From NCBI GenBank assembly GCA_035653615.1, contig DASRBN010000007.1:1-64000 (forward strand): a stretch of 64,000 nt of DNA. The letters run 5' to 3'. Source of the DNA: Ktedonobacteraceae bacterium. Lineage in GTDB: Bacteria > Chloroflexota > Ktedonobacteria > Ktedonobacterales > Ktedonobacteraceae. The notes below the pieces were generated by a model. The model saw nothing but the letters and a program-made list of their open reading frames with translations, was not told the origin of the DNA and did not search any database. Below are positions 1 to 8,594 of the stretch, one piece after another; the first letter of the stretch is position 1; each line of letters opens with the position of its first letter. A program made the translations under genes and the position numbers.

Positions 1-79
1 GGCTTTCCAACTGCCCGATGCGTTGCTCTCGCTCTGCCGCTTGCTCACGCAGCCGCTGATTTTCTTCTTCCAGGCTCAT
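1..79 (-). CDS. 5' end of a coiled-coil protein, possibly IS66-type transposase (partial)
   Basis: Reading leftwards from an ATG at 79, an open frame of 26 codons runs off the window edge. The peptide begins MSLEEENQRLREQAAE and is a charged heptad-like coiled coil. IS66-family transposases commonly start with this kind of Glu/Arg/Leu-rich leader, so a transposase is my first guess, but any coiled-coil protein could start this way. No strong Shine-Dalgarno is seen; GGTAAAG lies upstream. No terminal inverted repeat could be recognised in the following 300 bases. Confidence 0.4.
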   Translation of the reverse strand, partial: MSLEEENQRLREQAAEREQRIGQLES

Positions 80-398
80 CGCTCTACTTTACCGGCTTTT
101 ACGACGTTTGGCAAGTCCCAAGCGGACCTGGGCAGTTACCTGGAAACTACAAGTATAATGGGCAGTCTTTTCTTGCAGTTGACACCGGTGATGTTCAGAC
201 AACATACGAAGTCACAAACACTGGCTTATATGCACCCCCCTGTCCACCTACTGACTAATCTTTTCGTATAAGGGATAGAAACTGTCATCAAAGGCTCGAA
301 CATTGCTTTCGCAGGGAGTGCCTTGAAATGATAGATACTCCTCAAGAGGCGCTCAAGTCATATCTGCTACTGTCAAAACTTTGTTTGACATCAGCATT
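80..398. other. Intergenic region without a recognised gene
   Basis: About 320 bases between the leftward partial gene and the promoter region of the 226-aa gene. An open frame at 23-271 on the plus strand overlaps the leftward coiled-coil frame, lacks a ribosome-binding site and has no family resemblance, so I do not call it. On the minus strand TATACT at 152-157 could be a -10 element for the leftward gene. The decamer CCTCAAGAGG at 340-349 is an outlying copy of the repeat element described at 399-449. Confidence 0.5.
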
Positions 399-449
399 CC
401 TCTTGAGGTAAACTTGTAAAGCAGATAATGCACAAGTTTACTCAAGAGG
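385..449 (+). promoter_or_regulatory. Promoter with overlapping inverted repeat (putative operator)
   Basis: TTGACA at 385-390 is followed after 18 bases by TAAACT (409-414), a plausible sigma-70 promoter. An inverted repeat overlaps it: 399-417 pairs with 432-449 with one bulged base, around a 14-base centre. A third copy of the arm end, CCTCAAGAGG, lies at 340-349. Such an arrangement is typical of a repressor or activator site for the downstream gene at 487; the cognate protein is unknown. Confidence 0.45.
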
Positions 450-486
450 AATATATAAAGTCATCCCACAGAAAGGAAGCGAATCA

Positions 487-1167
487 ATGCGTACAACGGA
501 CCCAAAGCAAGGCGTGATTAATACACTAACTGATTCTAATCCCTCGATGAAGAGAGAAGAAAGGGGGATGCTAGCTAAAACTGAAAGCATTGTCTTTTTA
601 AAAGAGAAAAATTATCAAAATACATATGCTTATGTGGTGCGTTACACGAGTACCACGTATCAACAGTGGTACGATACAAGTTATGTCATACAAAATGCAG
701 ACGGCTCATTTACTATACAATCTGGAGCTTATTGTAAGGCAGAGGATAGTTCTCTTGCAAATAAAGACCTTCAAATGATACGTACATATCTACCGCAGAT
801 CAGAATATCAGCAGGTGGAGAAAAACCAGCAGTAGAGGCAATAGCTCAAAATGAGCCAATGAGCGAGAAGATAATACAGGAGACAATGGAAGACAATTTG
901 GCAAAACATACGCTGAGAATTGGTAGCTCATCGATAAAGCGTGTGTTTCCAGAGAATGCGCCTAATTATCGCTTCCTGGTTGGCTACCTCACTGCGAATC
1001 GTCACGATGTTGCAAGCATTCGCATGATACCTCGTGTGGGATCTGTAGAAGAAGACGAGGTCGAGGAAAATATAGTCTTATTTCTTAGCCAATTTTCCCC
1101 TCCCATAACCTTTGAGTTTTATGGTCCTTCACACACTTTGATTGCTACTCAGATCTGGAATATATAG
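487..1167 (+). CDS. Hypothetical protein, 226 aa, low-GC
   Basis: I do not recognise this protein. It is soluble, with no signal peptide or membrane segment. Residues about 35-95 are rich in Tyr and Thr (…NTYAYVVRYTSTTYQQWYDT…) and look like beta structure; the C-terminal 70 residues contain a second beta-rich stretch after an acidic segment. An AAGGAAG Shine-Dalgarno precedes the ATG by about seven bases. The gene is clearly more A+T-rich than everything from 1.5 kb onwards, sits between a possible transposase end and a WD40 fragment, and is followed by a strong hairpin. Together this suggests an acquired, self-contained transcription unit. Confidence 0.65.
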   Translation: MRTTDPKQGVINTLTDSNPSMKREERGMLAKTESIVFLKEKNYQNTYAYVVRYTSTTYQQWYDTSYVIQNADGSFTIQSGAYCKAEDSSLANKDLQMIRTYLPQIRISAGGEKPAVEAIAQNEPMSEKIIQETMEDNLAKHTLRIGSSSIKRVFPENAPNYRFLVGYLTANRHDVASIRMIPRVGSVEEDEVEENIVLFLSQFSPPITFEFYGPSHTLIATQIWNI

Positions 1168-1200
1168 CTGGAGATAAGCTCTATAGCCTCGTATTAACCG

Positions 1201-1243
1201 CGATAAATGGCTCTTACATATGTGCTGTAAGAGCCATTTATCG
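1201..1243 (+). terminator. Hairpin terminator after the 226-aa gene
   Basis: A perfect 18-bp inverted repeat (1201-1218 with 1226-1243) around a 7-base loop starts 33 bases after the stop codon at 1167. No run of T follows directly, so it is terminator-like in structure but not a canonical intrinsic terminator. Confidence 0.6.
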
Positions 1244-1395
1244 TACCTATCCAGGATAAAACTATCCAAATAACTTCCACAAGTATGTTACAATAGCACA
1301 GGTATCTTTCGTATAGAAGAGAGGCAAGAGTTTAGGATACCTGTTACCAATACGCCTACCTTTCGGGACGAAGGCATCTATTGCATGGAGAGAGG

Positions 1396-1557
1396 ATGTT
1401 CTGCATGGTTGATCGCGTAGGACAACAGCCAGGCAATACGCTTTTCACCTATCGAGGTCACACCGCCACCGTTTTTGATGCTCAATGGTCCTCAGACGAT
1501 ACACTCATCGCATCTGGAGGCACCGATAAAACCGTTCAGGTATGGTACACATCCTGA
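1396..1557 (+). pseudogene. Single WD40-blade fragment, 53 aa
   Basis: A short frame with GGAG five bases before its ATG encodes one almost perfect WD40 repeat: the GH dipeptide at residues 21-22, then WSSDD, IASGGTDKTV and the closing VW at 49-50, followed by a stop. WD40 propellers need about seven blades, so one blade cannot fold alone. It is most likely the remnant of a larger WD40-repeat protein, or a template for blade recombination. The Shine-Dalgarno leaves open that a small protein is made. The next gene on the opposite strand ends six bases further on. Confidence 0.45.
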
Positions 1558-1563
1558 CGAGAT

Positions 1564-2616
1564 TTACCCTTTTGCCTGTGCTACCTCGCGCTGTTCTCCT
1601 GCCTGCTTTTCCTGACCGCTTTTTTTGGAGTCCAGGTACCACTTCACTCCCTCGGACACGCCGCGAATCACGTCGAACTGAGGCTCATATCCCAGCTCGC
1701 GGCGCGCCTTCTCAATCGAGAACTCCTGGTTGCCGCCGAGCAGCGTTATACCATAGGTAGTAACAGGTGGTGGTGCTGATTTACGTCGTCCCAGCGCCTG
1801 CCAGGTCAATTCGGCAGCGCGCCCGGCACCATACAAAGCCAAGTAGGGAACATGTCGAGAGACAGGAGGCACCTGCAAGAAATCCGCGATAGTATTCAAG
1901 TATTCGGCCTGCGTCACGCGCCGGTCATCGGCGATGGTATATGCCTGCCCAATCGCCTCGTTACCGGCATCACCTGCCTTGATCAGCCCCTGGGCCACAT
2001 CGCGCACATAGACCACCGGCACAATATTTTTGCCAGAGCCGATGATGAAGCCCTTACCAGATTCAACCAGCGCGACGAAGCGCCCAAAGCTGGCCATATC
2101 GCGCGGCCCATAAATCCAGGCGGGGCGCACAATCACGACCGGAGCGCCACGATCCCTGACCAGGTTGCCGATCAATTTCTCGCCCGCGATCTTGGTGCGA
2201 CTATACGGGTTGTCTTCGGCACGAAATGGATAGTTCTCGGTAACGATACCATGCAGGTGATGACCATAGACGGTGATCGAACTCGTATGCACTATACGCT
2301 GGACCCCGGCATCCATCGCAGCGTTTATTAGATCTGCCAGCCCGCGTACATTGATGGCCTGATACACATCCTCTAATCCCCACGGTCCCGTTTTTGCCGC
2401 GACATTGTATACTCGCTGCATCCCCTGCACCGCGCGCTTCAATGTTTCCGGTTCCGTCAAATCACCGTAGACGACCTCGACGCCCTCCAGTGCGCGCAAC
2501 CGCGCCGAGTCCTCAACCGGTCGCACCATAGCGCGCACCTCGTCCCCGCGCTCCAACAGCATATCAACGAGATGGCCGCCTAAAAAGCCGGCCGCCCCTG
2601 TTACTAATACTTTCAC
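1564..2616 (-). CDS. NAD-dependent epimerase/dehydratase (extended SDR)
   Basis: A 350-residue extended short-chain dehydrogenase. The Rossmann signature GAAGFLG lies at residues 7-13, an acidic DL motif near 52-53, the catalytic Ser near 113 and the YxxxK pair at Tyr138 and Lys142. The domain resembles the 3-beta-hydroxysteroid dehydrogenase/isomerase and dihydroflavonol-reductase branch; the substrate cannot be told from sequence and is probably a nucleotide sugar, sterol-like or other hydroxy compound. The last 20 residues are a charged tail (KKSGQEKQAGEQ). The start is GTG, chosen because AAGGAG stands ten bases upstream. It is transcribed in the same direction as the ABC exporter genes but separated from them by 138 bases. 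Confidence 0.85.
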   Translation of the reverse strand: MKVLVTGAAGFLGGHLVDMLLERGDEVRAMVRPVEDSARLRALEGVEVVYGDLTEPETLKRAVQGMQRVYNVAAKTGPWGLEDVYQAINVRGLADLINAAMDAGVQRIVHTSSITVYGHHLHGIVTENYPFRAEDNPYSRTKIAGEKLIGNLVRDRGAPVVIVRPAWIYGPRDMASFGRFVALVESGKGFIIGSGKNIVPVVYVRDVAQGLIKAGDAGNEAIGQAYTIADDRRVTQAEYLNTIADFLQVPPVSRHVPYLALYGAGRAAELTWQALGRRKSAPPPVTTYGITLLGGNQEFSIEKARRELGYEPQFDVIRGVSEGVKWYLDSKKSGQEKQAGEQREVAQAKG

Positions 2617-2754
2617 CTGTATAAATCTCCTTTATTGCCTCGTATTGCCATGTTGCTATATTCTTAACGCGAGTATAACAACACAGCAAAACGTTGGCAA
2701 GAAAGATGAGAAGGTTGGATATCAGACAATCCTGCACGTGGCAGTTCTGTGCGC

Positions 2755-3528
2755 CTACTTTAGGGAACCGCGGTTGTAGACCGCGCGCGCCCAGAAGTAG
2801 CCAACCAGGATCAGGGCAATACACCATACAAGGGCGAGGATAACTCTACTGCCGTCGATTGGTGTCCCTAACAGCAGCCCGCGTACCGTGTCGATGACGG
2901 GCGAGAAGGGCTGATACTCTGAGAACCAGCGTATGCCGGCTGGCATAGAATCCGGGCGGACAAATGCGCTGCTGGTGAACGCGAGTAACTGGAATATGAG
3001 AGCAAGGCTGTTCGCTCCCGCGGGTGTTTTGCCAACCAGGCCGAATGCCACCCCCATCCACGTCACTCCAAGGATAAGCAGCACGATGAGGCCAGGTGCC
3101 GCGAGCCAGGCAAGCGGACCGCCAGTAGGCCGGAAGCCAATGAGCAGGGCAATGAGCGTAATGAGGACGATACTGATCATCGTTCGGATCAGGCTACCGA
3201 TGACCTGCCCGACCAGCACCGAGGAGCGGGAGATCGCCATAGTGCGGAAGCGCGTAATAATGCCCTCGCTCACGTCCATGCACAGGTTAAGCGCAGTCGT
3301 AGCGCACCCACTGCCTACAGTCATGATGATAATCCCCGGTGTGACATAGTCGATATAGGAACCGATACCACCGCCTATCGCACCGCCAAAGAAGTAGACG
3401 AATAGCAACATCATGATAACCGGTACGAATATGCCACTGAGTGTAATTGAGAAGCGACGCAGCGAATGGCGAATATCACGCCGCAGCATGGTCGCCGAAT
3501 CGTGCAGGGTAAGGGAAAGCGTATTCAT
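2755..3528 (-). CDS. ABC-2 type transporter permease (DrrB-like)
   Basis: A 257-residue inner-membrane protein with six predicted hydrophobic segments, beginning near residues 28-50, and the ABC-2 membrane domain typical of daunorubicin/antibiotic exporters. It forms the pore of the exporter whose ATPase is the preceding gene: the ATPase stop and the permease start share the four bases ATGA (3525-3528), a sign of translational coupling. The length is normal for a DrrB-type half. The exported compound is unknown, but the divergent MarR-type regulator suggests drug or metabolite efflux. Confidence 0.85.
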   Translation of the reverse strand: MNTLSLTLHDSATMLRRDIRHSLRRFSITLSGIFVPVIMMLLFVYFFGGAIGGGIGSYIDYVTPGIIIMTVGSGCATTALNLCMDVSEGIITRFRTMAISRSSVLVGQVIGSLIRTMISIVLITLIALLIGFRPTGGPLAWLAAPGLIVLLILGVTWMGVAFGLVGKTPAGANSLALIFQLLAFTSSAFVRPDSMPAGIRWFSEYQPFSPVIDTVRGLLLGTPIDGSRVILALVWCIALILVGYFWARAVYNRGSLK

Positions 3529-4463
3529 CGTACATAGCCTTTCTGTGCGTCGGAGCGGTCGGTAAGGGCAAAGAAGACATCATCGAGGTCGGGCGTGTGA
3601 ATTGTTACCCCCTCGACTTCAATAGCTTCGCGGTCGAGCCGGTCAAGTACGCCCTTCAATGATCGAATACTGCCGTCGGTCGGAATCTGGAGCGCGAGTT
3701 CGTTCTCATCGCGCACGCCATCGCCCAGGGTGTGGGCAGCCTGTTCCAGCTCGTTTACATCTGCGAACTGCAGGCGAATATGGCCGCCAGGAATTCGGCG
3801 CTTCAACTCGTCGGGAGTTCCCTCGGCCACCAGCTTCCCCTGATCGAGTACCGCGATGCGGTCGGCGAGTTGATCCGCCTCTTCCAGGTACTGCGTGGTG
3901 AGCAGGATCGTAATGCCCTCGGCCACGAGGTCGCGAATGATCTGCCACATGGTATGGCGGCTGCGTGGGTCAAGGCCCGTCGTTGGCTCGTCGAGGAAGA
4001 TGACGCGCGGGTTGCCAACCAGTGTCATTGCCAGGTCAAGCCTGCGACGCATGCCGCCGGAATAGGTGGCAGGGGTCTTTTTGGCCGCGTCGACCAGGTC
4101 GAAGCGTTCCAGTAATGCGCCCGCGCGCTTCCGGCCTTCAGCCCGGTTCAGGTGGTGCAGGTCTGCCATCAATAACAGGTTCTCCTCGCCGGTAAGCAGG
4201 TTATCTACCGCCGAGAACTGGCCGGTGACGCCGATAGTGGCACGTACCGCGTCAGGCTCTCGCAGCGGGTCATGTCCGGCAACCCGCACTACGCCACTAT
4301 CGGCACGGAGAAGCGTTGAGAGAATTTGAACGGTCGTGGTCTTGCCAGCGCCATTGGGTCCGAGCAGCGCGAAGATGGTCCCCTCGGCCACGGAGAGATC
4401 AATGCCATCAAGCACCACATGATCGCCGAACGATTTGCGCAAACCACGTGTCTCAATCATCAT
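3525..4463 (-). CDS. ABC transporter ATP-binding protein (DrrA-like)
   Basis: A 312-residue ATPase of the DrrA/CcmA group that drives the adjacent ABC-2 permease. Walker A GPNGAGKTT is at residues 35-43, the signature YSGGMRRRLDLAM at about 134-146, Walker B VIFLDEPTTGLD follows at about 154-165, and the H-loop lies in the segment ITILLTTQYLEEAD (Gln replaces the usual His, as is common in the DrrA group). A C-terminal extension of about 90 residues is the DUF4162-type tail of this subfamily. AAAGG lies shortly before the double ATG. The gene is divergent from the marR-like gene across a 110-base operator region, so it is probably repressed by that protein. Confidence 0.9.
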   Translation of the reverse strand: MMIETRGLRKSFGDHVVLDGIDLSVAEGTIFALLGPNGAGKTTTVQILSTLLRADSGVVRVAGHDPLREPDAVRATIGVTGQFSAVDNLLTGEENLLLMADLHHLNRAEGRKRAGALLERFDLVDAAKKTPATYSGGMRRRLDLAMTLVGNPRVIFLDEPTTGLDPRSRHTMWQIIRDLVAEGITILLTTQYLEEADQLADRIAVLDQGKLVAEGTPDELKRRIPGGHIRLQFADVNELEQAAHTLGDGVRDENELALQIPTDGSIRSLKGVLDRLDREAIEVEGVTIHTPDLDDVFFALTDRSDAQKGYVR

Positions 4464-4526
4464 GGCATATGTTACCTTTCTGTGTTATAATAATTTTACT
4501 GAGTCATTAAATGAAATATCAGAAAT

Positions 4527-4547
4527 TTATCTTAGTAATTAAGACAA
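4527..4547. promoter_or_regulatory. Palindromic operator between drrA-like and marR-like genes
   Basis: TTATCTTA (4527-4534), a 5-base centre, then TAAGACAA (4540-4547): seven of eight positions are symmetric. The site is in the 110-base divergent intergenic region, AT-rich and about the size of a MarR-family operator. A further half-site-like ATATCTTA follows at 4550-4557. The inference is autoregulation and repression of the exporter by the adjacent MarR-type protein. Confidence 0.45.
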
Positions 4548-4573
4548 ATATATCTTACCCGAAGGAATAAAAA

Positions 4574-5674
4574 ATGTCAAGTGGTTCTGAAGAAAAACGC
4601 ATGCAATTACTGGGAGAACTTGCGCGCGAACTCCGGCAGTTCACCGGACTGGGAGCATCCTTCTTCCGTGCGGCGGCGGCCCGCATCGGGATAACCGTCA
4701 CGGATATGCAGGTGATTGATGTTCTTCATCTTACCGGCCCCATGACTGCCGGTCAGCTCGCCGATCTCGCGGGCCTGACCACCGGGGCGATCACCGGGAT
4801 GCTCAACCGGTTGGAGGAGGCCGGGCTTGTGCGTCGTGAGCGCGATCCCAACGATGGTCGCAGAGTGATTGTCCGGCTCGTTCCCGACAAGGACGAAATG
4901 CAGAAGATTGACGCCATCTTCGACTCCCTCGGAGATGCGTGGGATGACATGGCATCGCGCTACAACGAAGAACAGCTTGCTTTTCTGCTAGAATTTCTGA
5001 GAGGCAGCAATACGCTGACCAGAAAGGAGATTGTCCGCTTGCGAGAGACGCCGCCGGGCAGTCATGAGGGAGTCTTCTCCGCGCCTCTTGGAGATCTGAC
5101 GAGAGGCCGGCTCGTTGTCTCATCCGGGGTCTCTCGACTGACCTTGCGTACCGGCGAAGCGATATCCGAACTCTATCAAGCTCGTTTCGAGGGAACACCA
5201 CCAGGCGTCACGGTCAAAGATGGGGTGGTCACAGTTCGCTATCCACGACGTCTGTGGATGCTGGGCGCTGAGCAACGTGCCGCCGAGATCACACTCAACG
5301 CGACTATCCCCTGGTGGATCGTCATTCAGGGTGGAACTTCGGTAGTCGAAGCCAATCTTGATGGTCTCCATCTCGCAGGGCTGGAGATCACGGGTGGACT
5401 CAGTATGATTCACCTGGAACTTCCTGATCCATCAGGAGTAGTACCCGTACGGATCAGCGGAGGAGCATCGACGATTTTCGTTCGGCGTCCCGAAGGCACC
5501 GCCGCCCGCGCGCACCTCAAGGGCTGGGTTTCCACATTTGACTTCGATGACCAGCATCTCAGCGACCTGGGCAACAACGTCTGGTTACAGAGTCCCGGCT
5601 TTGATCCGGCAGCTTCCTTTTATGATATCGAAGTTGCCAGTTCCGCCAGTACGGTAACAATTACCTCTGGTTGA
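4574..5674 (+). CDS. MarR-family regulator with C-terminal beta-rich domain
   Basis: A 366-residue protein in two parts. Residues 1-150 are a MarR winged helix: the recognition region TAGQLADLAGLTTGAITGML is followed by the wing LVRRERDPNDGRR. Typical MarR proteins stop here. Residues 165-366 instead form a repetitive, beta-rich domain with short turns (…GVTVKDGVVTVRYPRRLW…, …GGTSVVEANLDGLHLAGLEI…, …SGGASTIFVRRPEG…), like the beta-helix of bactofilin or DUF4097-type putative adhesins. Only the ligand-sensing role of MarR is established; the added domain may sense or scaffold. GAAGGA lies about eight bases before the ATG. It is divergent from the ABC exporter and probably controls it. Confidence 0.8.
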   Translation: MSSGSEEKRMQLLGELARELRQFTGLGASFFRAAAARIGITVTDMQVIDVLHLTGPMTAGQLADLAGLTTGAITGMLNRLEEAGLVRRERDPNDGRRVIVRLVPDKDEMQKIDAIFDSLGDAWDDMASRYNEEQLAFLLEFLRGSNTLTRKEIVRLRETPPGSHEGVFSAPLGDLTRGRLVVSSGVSRLTLRTGEAISELYQARFEGTPPGVTVKDGVVTVRYPRRLWMLGAEQRAAEITLNATIPWWIVIQGGTSVVEANLDGLHLAGLEITGGLSMIHLELPDPSGVVPVRISGGASTIFVRRPEGTAARAHLKGWVSTFDFDDQHLSDLGNNVWLQSPGFDPAASFYDIEVASSASTVTITSG

Positions 5675-5683
5675 GGAAATATG

Positions 5684-6952
5684 CTACGAAACCGGCACCT
5701 CGCCCTCCTCCACCACAACAGCCTTTCGCTTCCCCACGCGAGCAGCCATAGCAAACAGCAGCAATACAGGCGAAAGGATAATCCCAACGGCAGTCAGCGC
5801 GGCCCGCAGCGATACTGCCGTACCGATATAGCCGACCGGTGGGCCGCCCACGACCTGCCCCAGCGCATCCATCTGGCTCCACATCGAAATAACCGTCGCG
5901 CGCACTTTTGCATCGACGTTCAATGTGAGCCAGGTCGTGAAAATTGGCTGGTTCACGCGACGAAAAACACCCGCAGCCCAATACGCCAACACCGCGAGAA
6001 AGAAATTTCCGGATAGCCCAAATACGAACAGGCTTGCTACCCATAACGCATTGATCACAAATAACGCACGTACCAGAATGCGCTGGTTACTGGTATTGAC
6101 CCGCCGCCGCACAACTTCTGATGCCGCCAGCGTCAAAAGCGTCCCACCGACAGACAGGATACCGAACCAGACCACCGGCTTCAACTGACCAAGGGCAGGA
6201 AAGGTGAAATCGGCCAGAAAATGCGCCGATGACAGCCGGTCAAACCCCTCGCTGGATAGTCCATAAAATAGACTGATCATGAGAATAATGATCAGGATGG
6301 TACTGCCGCGAACAACACGCATCCCATTGCGGAAAGTGCCGGCCATTTCACGCCAGGAGTGAGGCTCATCACGTGGAACGCGCTGAAAACCATCTTCCGG
6401 CATGAACAGCAGCAGGAAACCGGCCAGCACTATATTCATTGCGCCGCCAAAAACAACCGGCAGATTAAGGCGGATACTGCCCAGAGCAACACTGAGCGCG
6501 GCACCGAGCAACCCGCCAATCAAACCAATCTGGGTGCTGCGCATGAAGACATGCCCTACTCTTTCCTCGCCCACTTCGCCGCTAATCCAGGCCTGTTCCG
6601 CGCCATCCATGAAGGTGGCGCCAATGCCAAACAGCGCCTGCGCAGCCATAATTACCGCGAAATTGGGAAAAGAACCCTCGATGACGAAAGCGGCGCCGAG
6701 CAAGAATAGACCGAATATTACCGACAGGCGACGGCTAAAAACATCGGCAAGAATGCCGGTAGGAACCTGGCATAGAAAAGCGACGGTTTCCAATGCCGTT
6801 CCTACCAGCACCAGTTGCAGTGGGTTGAGCTTCGCGATCTCGATCTGGTACACAAGGTTAATGGTGGTAATCGTCGCAAAGAAGAGTGAGTAAGCGCCAG
6901 AGAGTATCAGGTACACTCTATAGGCGCTAAACCATCGCTTTTGCACAAGCAT
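5684..6952 (-). CDS. MFS transporter
   Basis: A 422-residue major facilitator with about twelve hydrophobic segments and the conserved loop 2-3 motif region (GILADVFSRRLSVIFG) after the second helix, as in drug:H+ antiporters and related uncharacterised transporters. The C-terminus is a short basic-acidic cytoplasmic tail. The start ATG lies one base after the rtcB stop, with AAAGGA overlapping the rtcB stop codon, so it is translated as part of the archease-rtcB transcript. The substrate is unknown. It converges with the marR-like gene with only nine bases between stops. Confidence 0.85.
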   Translation of the reverse strand: MLVQKRWFSAYRVYLILSGAYSLFFATITTINLVYQIEIAKLNPLQLVLVGTALETVAFLCQVPTGILADVFSRRLSVIFGLFLLGAAFVIEGSFPNFAVIMAAQALFGIGATFMDGAEQAWISGEVGEERVGHVFMRSTQIGLIGGLLGAALSVALGSIRLNLPVVFGGAMNIVLAGFLLLFMPEDGFQRVPRDEPHSWREMAGTFRNGMRVVRGSTILIIILMISLFYGLSSEGFDRLSSAHFLADFTFPALGQLKPVVWFGILSVGGTLLTLAASEVVRRRVNTSNQRILVRALFVINALWVASLFVFGLSGNFFLAVLAYWAAGVFRRVNQPIFTTWLTLNVDAKVRATVISMWSQMDALGQVVGGPPVGYIGTAVSLRAALTAVGIILSPVLLLFAMAARVGKRKAVVVEEGEVPVS

Positions 6953-6955
6953 AGC

Positions 6956-8419
6956 TTATCCTTTCACAACGATTACCGGCTTCAACCTCGCCACCAGTTT
7001 CGCCAGGCCTGCGTTATGCACCACATTCACGACCTTTTGCGCGTCCTTATAAGCCTGGGGAGCCTCCTCGGTCAGCAAGTTCTTGCTATGCACGCGAATC
7101 GTGATATCTCTAGCCGCCAGCTGATTGAGCAGGTCGCGCGGGCTGAGCGACTTTTTCGCAGCCGTGCGGCTCTGCCTGCGCCCCGCGCCATGACAGCACG
7201 TACCAAACGTCTGCTCAATCGAACCCTGCGCGCCAACCAGTACAAACGAGTAACGGCCCATGTCGCCCGGAATGAGTACCGGCTGGCCTATCGCCTGGTA
7301 CTTTTCCGGCACGGCAGGATGATGCGCCGGAAATGCGCGTGTCGCCCCCTTACGATGCACGCAGACCCGCTGCACCTGTTCATCCACCTCGTATTCTTCC
7401 ATCTTGGCGATGTTGTGACAGACGTCGTAGACCAGCGGCATATCCTTGGGACGCGCTCGCCTTCCAAACACGCTGGCAAACGCCTGTCGCACCCCATGCA
7501 TCAACAACTGCCGGTTCGCCCAGGCAAAGTTCGCGCCGCATGCCATCGCCGACAGGTATGCCTTTCCCGCGTTCGACTGCAAAGGCAAACATGCCAGCTG
7601 CCGGTCTACCAGGTGAAAGCCATAATCCTGCTGCTTCGACTCCGCCAGCCGCACATAATCTTCCGCGATCTGATGCCCGAACCCACGCGAGCCGCAGTGA
7701 ATGGTGACAACAATCTGACCCAACTGGCCAATACCCATCACTTCGGCGGCCTGCGCGTCGTAGATGTGATCGACTACCTGCACCTCACAGAAATGATTCC
7801 CTGAACCCAGGCTGCCAAGTTGCTTCAAACCACGCTGCACTGCCGTATTCGAAACGTTGCCGGGATCAGCGCCTGCCAGGCATCCATGCTCCTCGGTAAC
7901 ATCCAGGTCATCTGGAAAACCATAGCCCTCTTCGATAGCCCAGCCTGAGCCGCGCTCCATCACGGCCCGCATCTCGCCGGTAGTCAGCTGACGCATTCCT
8001 GCACCCCCAACACCCGACGGCAGGTTATTGTACAGTTCGTCTGCCAGCTTATCGACTTTGCCACGCACCTGGTCCCTCAACAGGTCGGTCGCCAGCATGC
8101 GCACACCGCAGTTGATGTCAAAGCCGATACCGCCGGGAGAGACGACACCATAATCAGCATGCGTCGCTGCCACGCCGCCAACCGGAAAACCGTAGCCCCA
8201 GTGAATGTCCGGCATCGCCAGCGAGTGACCGACAATGCCAGGCAAAGTCGCTACATTCGCGACCTGGTGCAGTGCGTTATCCTCAAGAATCTGCCCTATC
8301 AGTTCGTCATCGGCATAGACCATCCCCGGCACGCGCATCTCCTCGTTGTACCGCTGCGGAATGCGCCAGCGATAAGGGTCTACCCGTTCTAACGGTATTT
8401 TCTCCAAAGACTTGCCCAT
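6956..8419 (-). CDS. rtcB: RNA-splicing ligase RtcB
   Basis: A 487-residue RtcB. The enzyme joins 2',3'-cyclic phosphate or 3'-phosphate RNA ends to 5'-OH ends with GTP and Mn2+, acting in tRNA splicing or repair and RNA repair. Visible signatures are FDINCGVRML with the metal-binding Cys, the GSGNHFCEV block, the His-rich CGSRGFGHQ, and TCCHGAGR, which contains the guanylylated His. The N-terminus (SLEKIPLERVDPYRWRIP) is of the archaeal/eukaryotic long type rather than the short bacterial RtcB2. Upstream in the same direction is archease, its activator; downstream an MFS gene is coupled. No intron-containing tRNA is in the window. Confidence 0.97.
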   Translation of the reverse strand: MGKSLEKIPLERVDPYRWRIPQRYNEEMRVPGMVYADDELIGQILEDNALHQVANVATLPGIVGHSLAMPDIHWGYGFPVGGVAATHADYGVVSPGGIGFDINCGVRMLATDLLRDQVRGKVDKLADELYNNLPSGVGGAGMRQLTTGEMRAVMERGSGWAIEEGYGFPDDLDVTEEHGCLAGADPGNVSNTAVQRGLKQLGSLGSGNHFCEVQVVDHIYDAQAAEVMGIGQLGQIVVTIHCGSRGFGHQIAEDYVRLAESKQQDYGFHLVDRQLACLPLQSNAGKAYLSAMACGANFAWANRQLLMHGVRQAFASVFGRRARPKDMPLVYDVCHNIAKMEEYEVDEQVQRVCVHRKGATRAFPAHHPAVPEKYQAIGQPVLIPGDMGRYSFVLVGAQGSIEQTFGTCCHGAGRRQSRTAAKKSLSPRDLLNQLAARDITIRVHSKNLLTEEAPQAYKDAQKVVNVVHNAGLAKLVARLKPVIVVKG

Positions 8420-8594
8420 ACTGCTCCTACTTTCAAACTTGCCGAAGGCAAAACATCCACCCGCTTATAATTCACATTGGATACACGACAGGATACAACC
8501 ATAGATACATTCACGCAATATTCTATGGCTATAAGAAAACAAACATCAAACTGGGCAGGTTTCTGATTACCCTCTGACATACTAATGAAAAGGC

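Noticed and set aside
23-271. 82-aa plus-strand frame at the window edge
   Set aside because: No Shine-Dalgarno and overlaps the leftward coiled-coil frame at 1-79.
1558-1563. WD40 frame continuing into the epimerase gene
   Set aside because: The frame ends in TGA at 1555-1557; the next bases are the antisense of the epimerase 3' end.
6941-7804. 287-aa open frame on the plus strand opposite rtcB
   Set aside because: It is fully antisense to a clear RtcB and has no family resemblance or ribosome-binding site; it arises from codon bias in the opposite strand.
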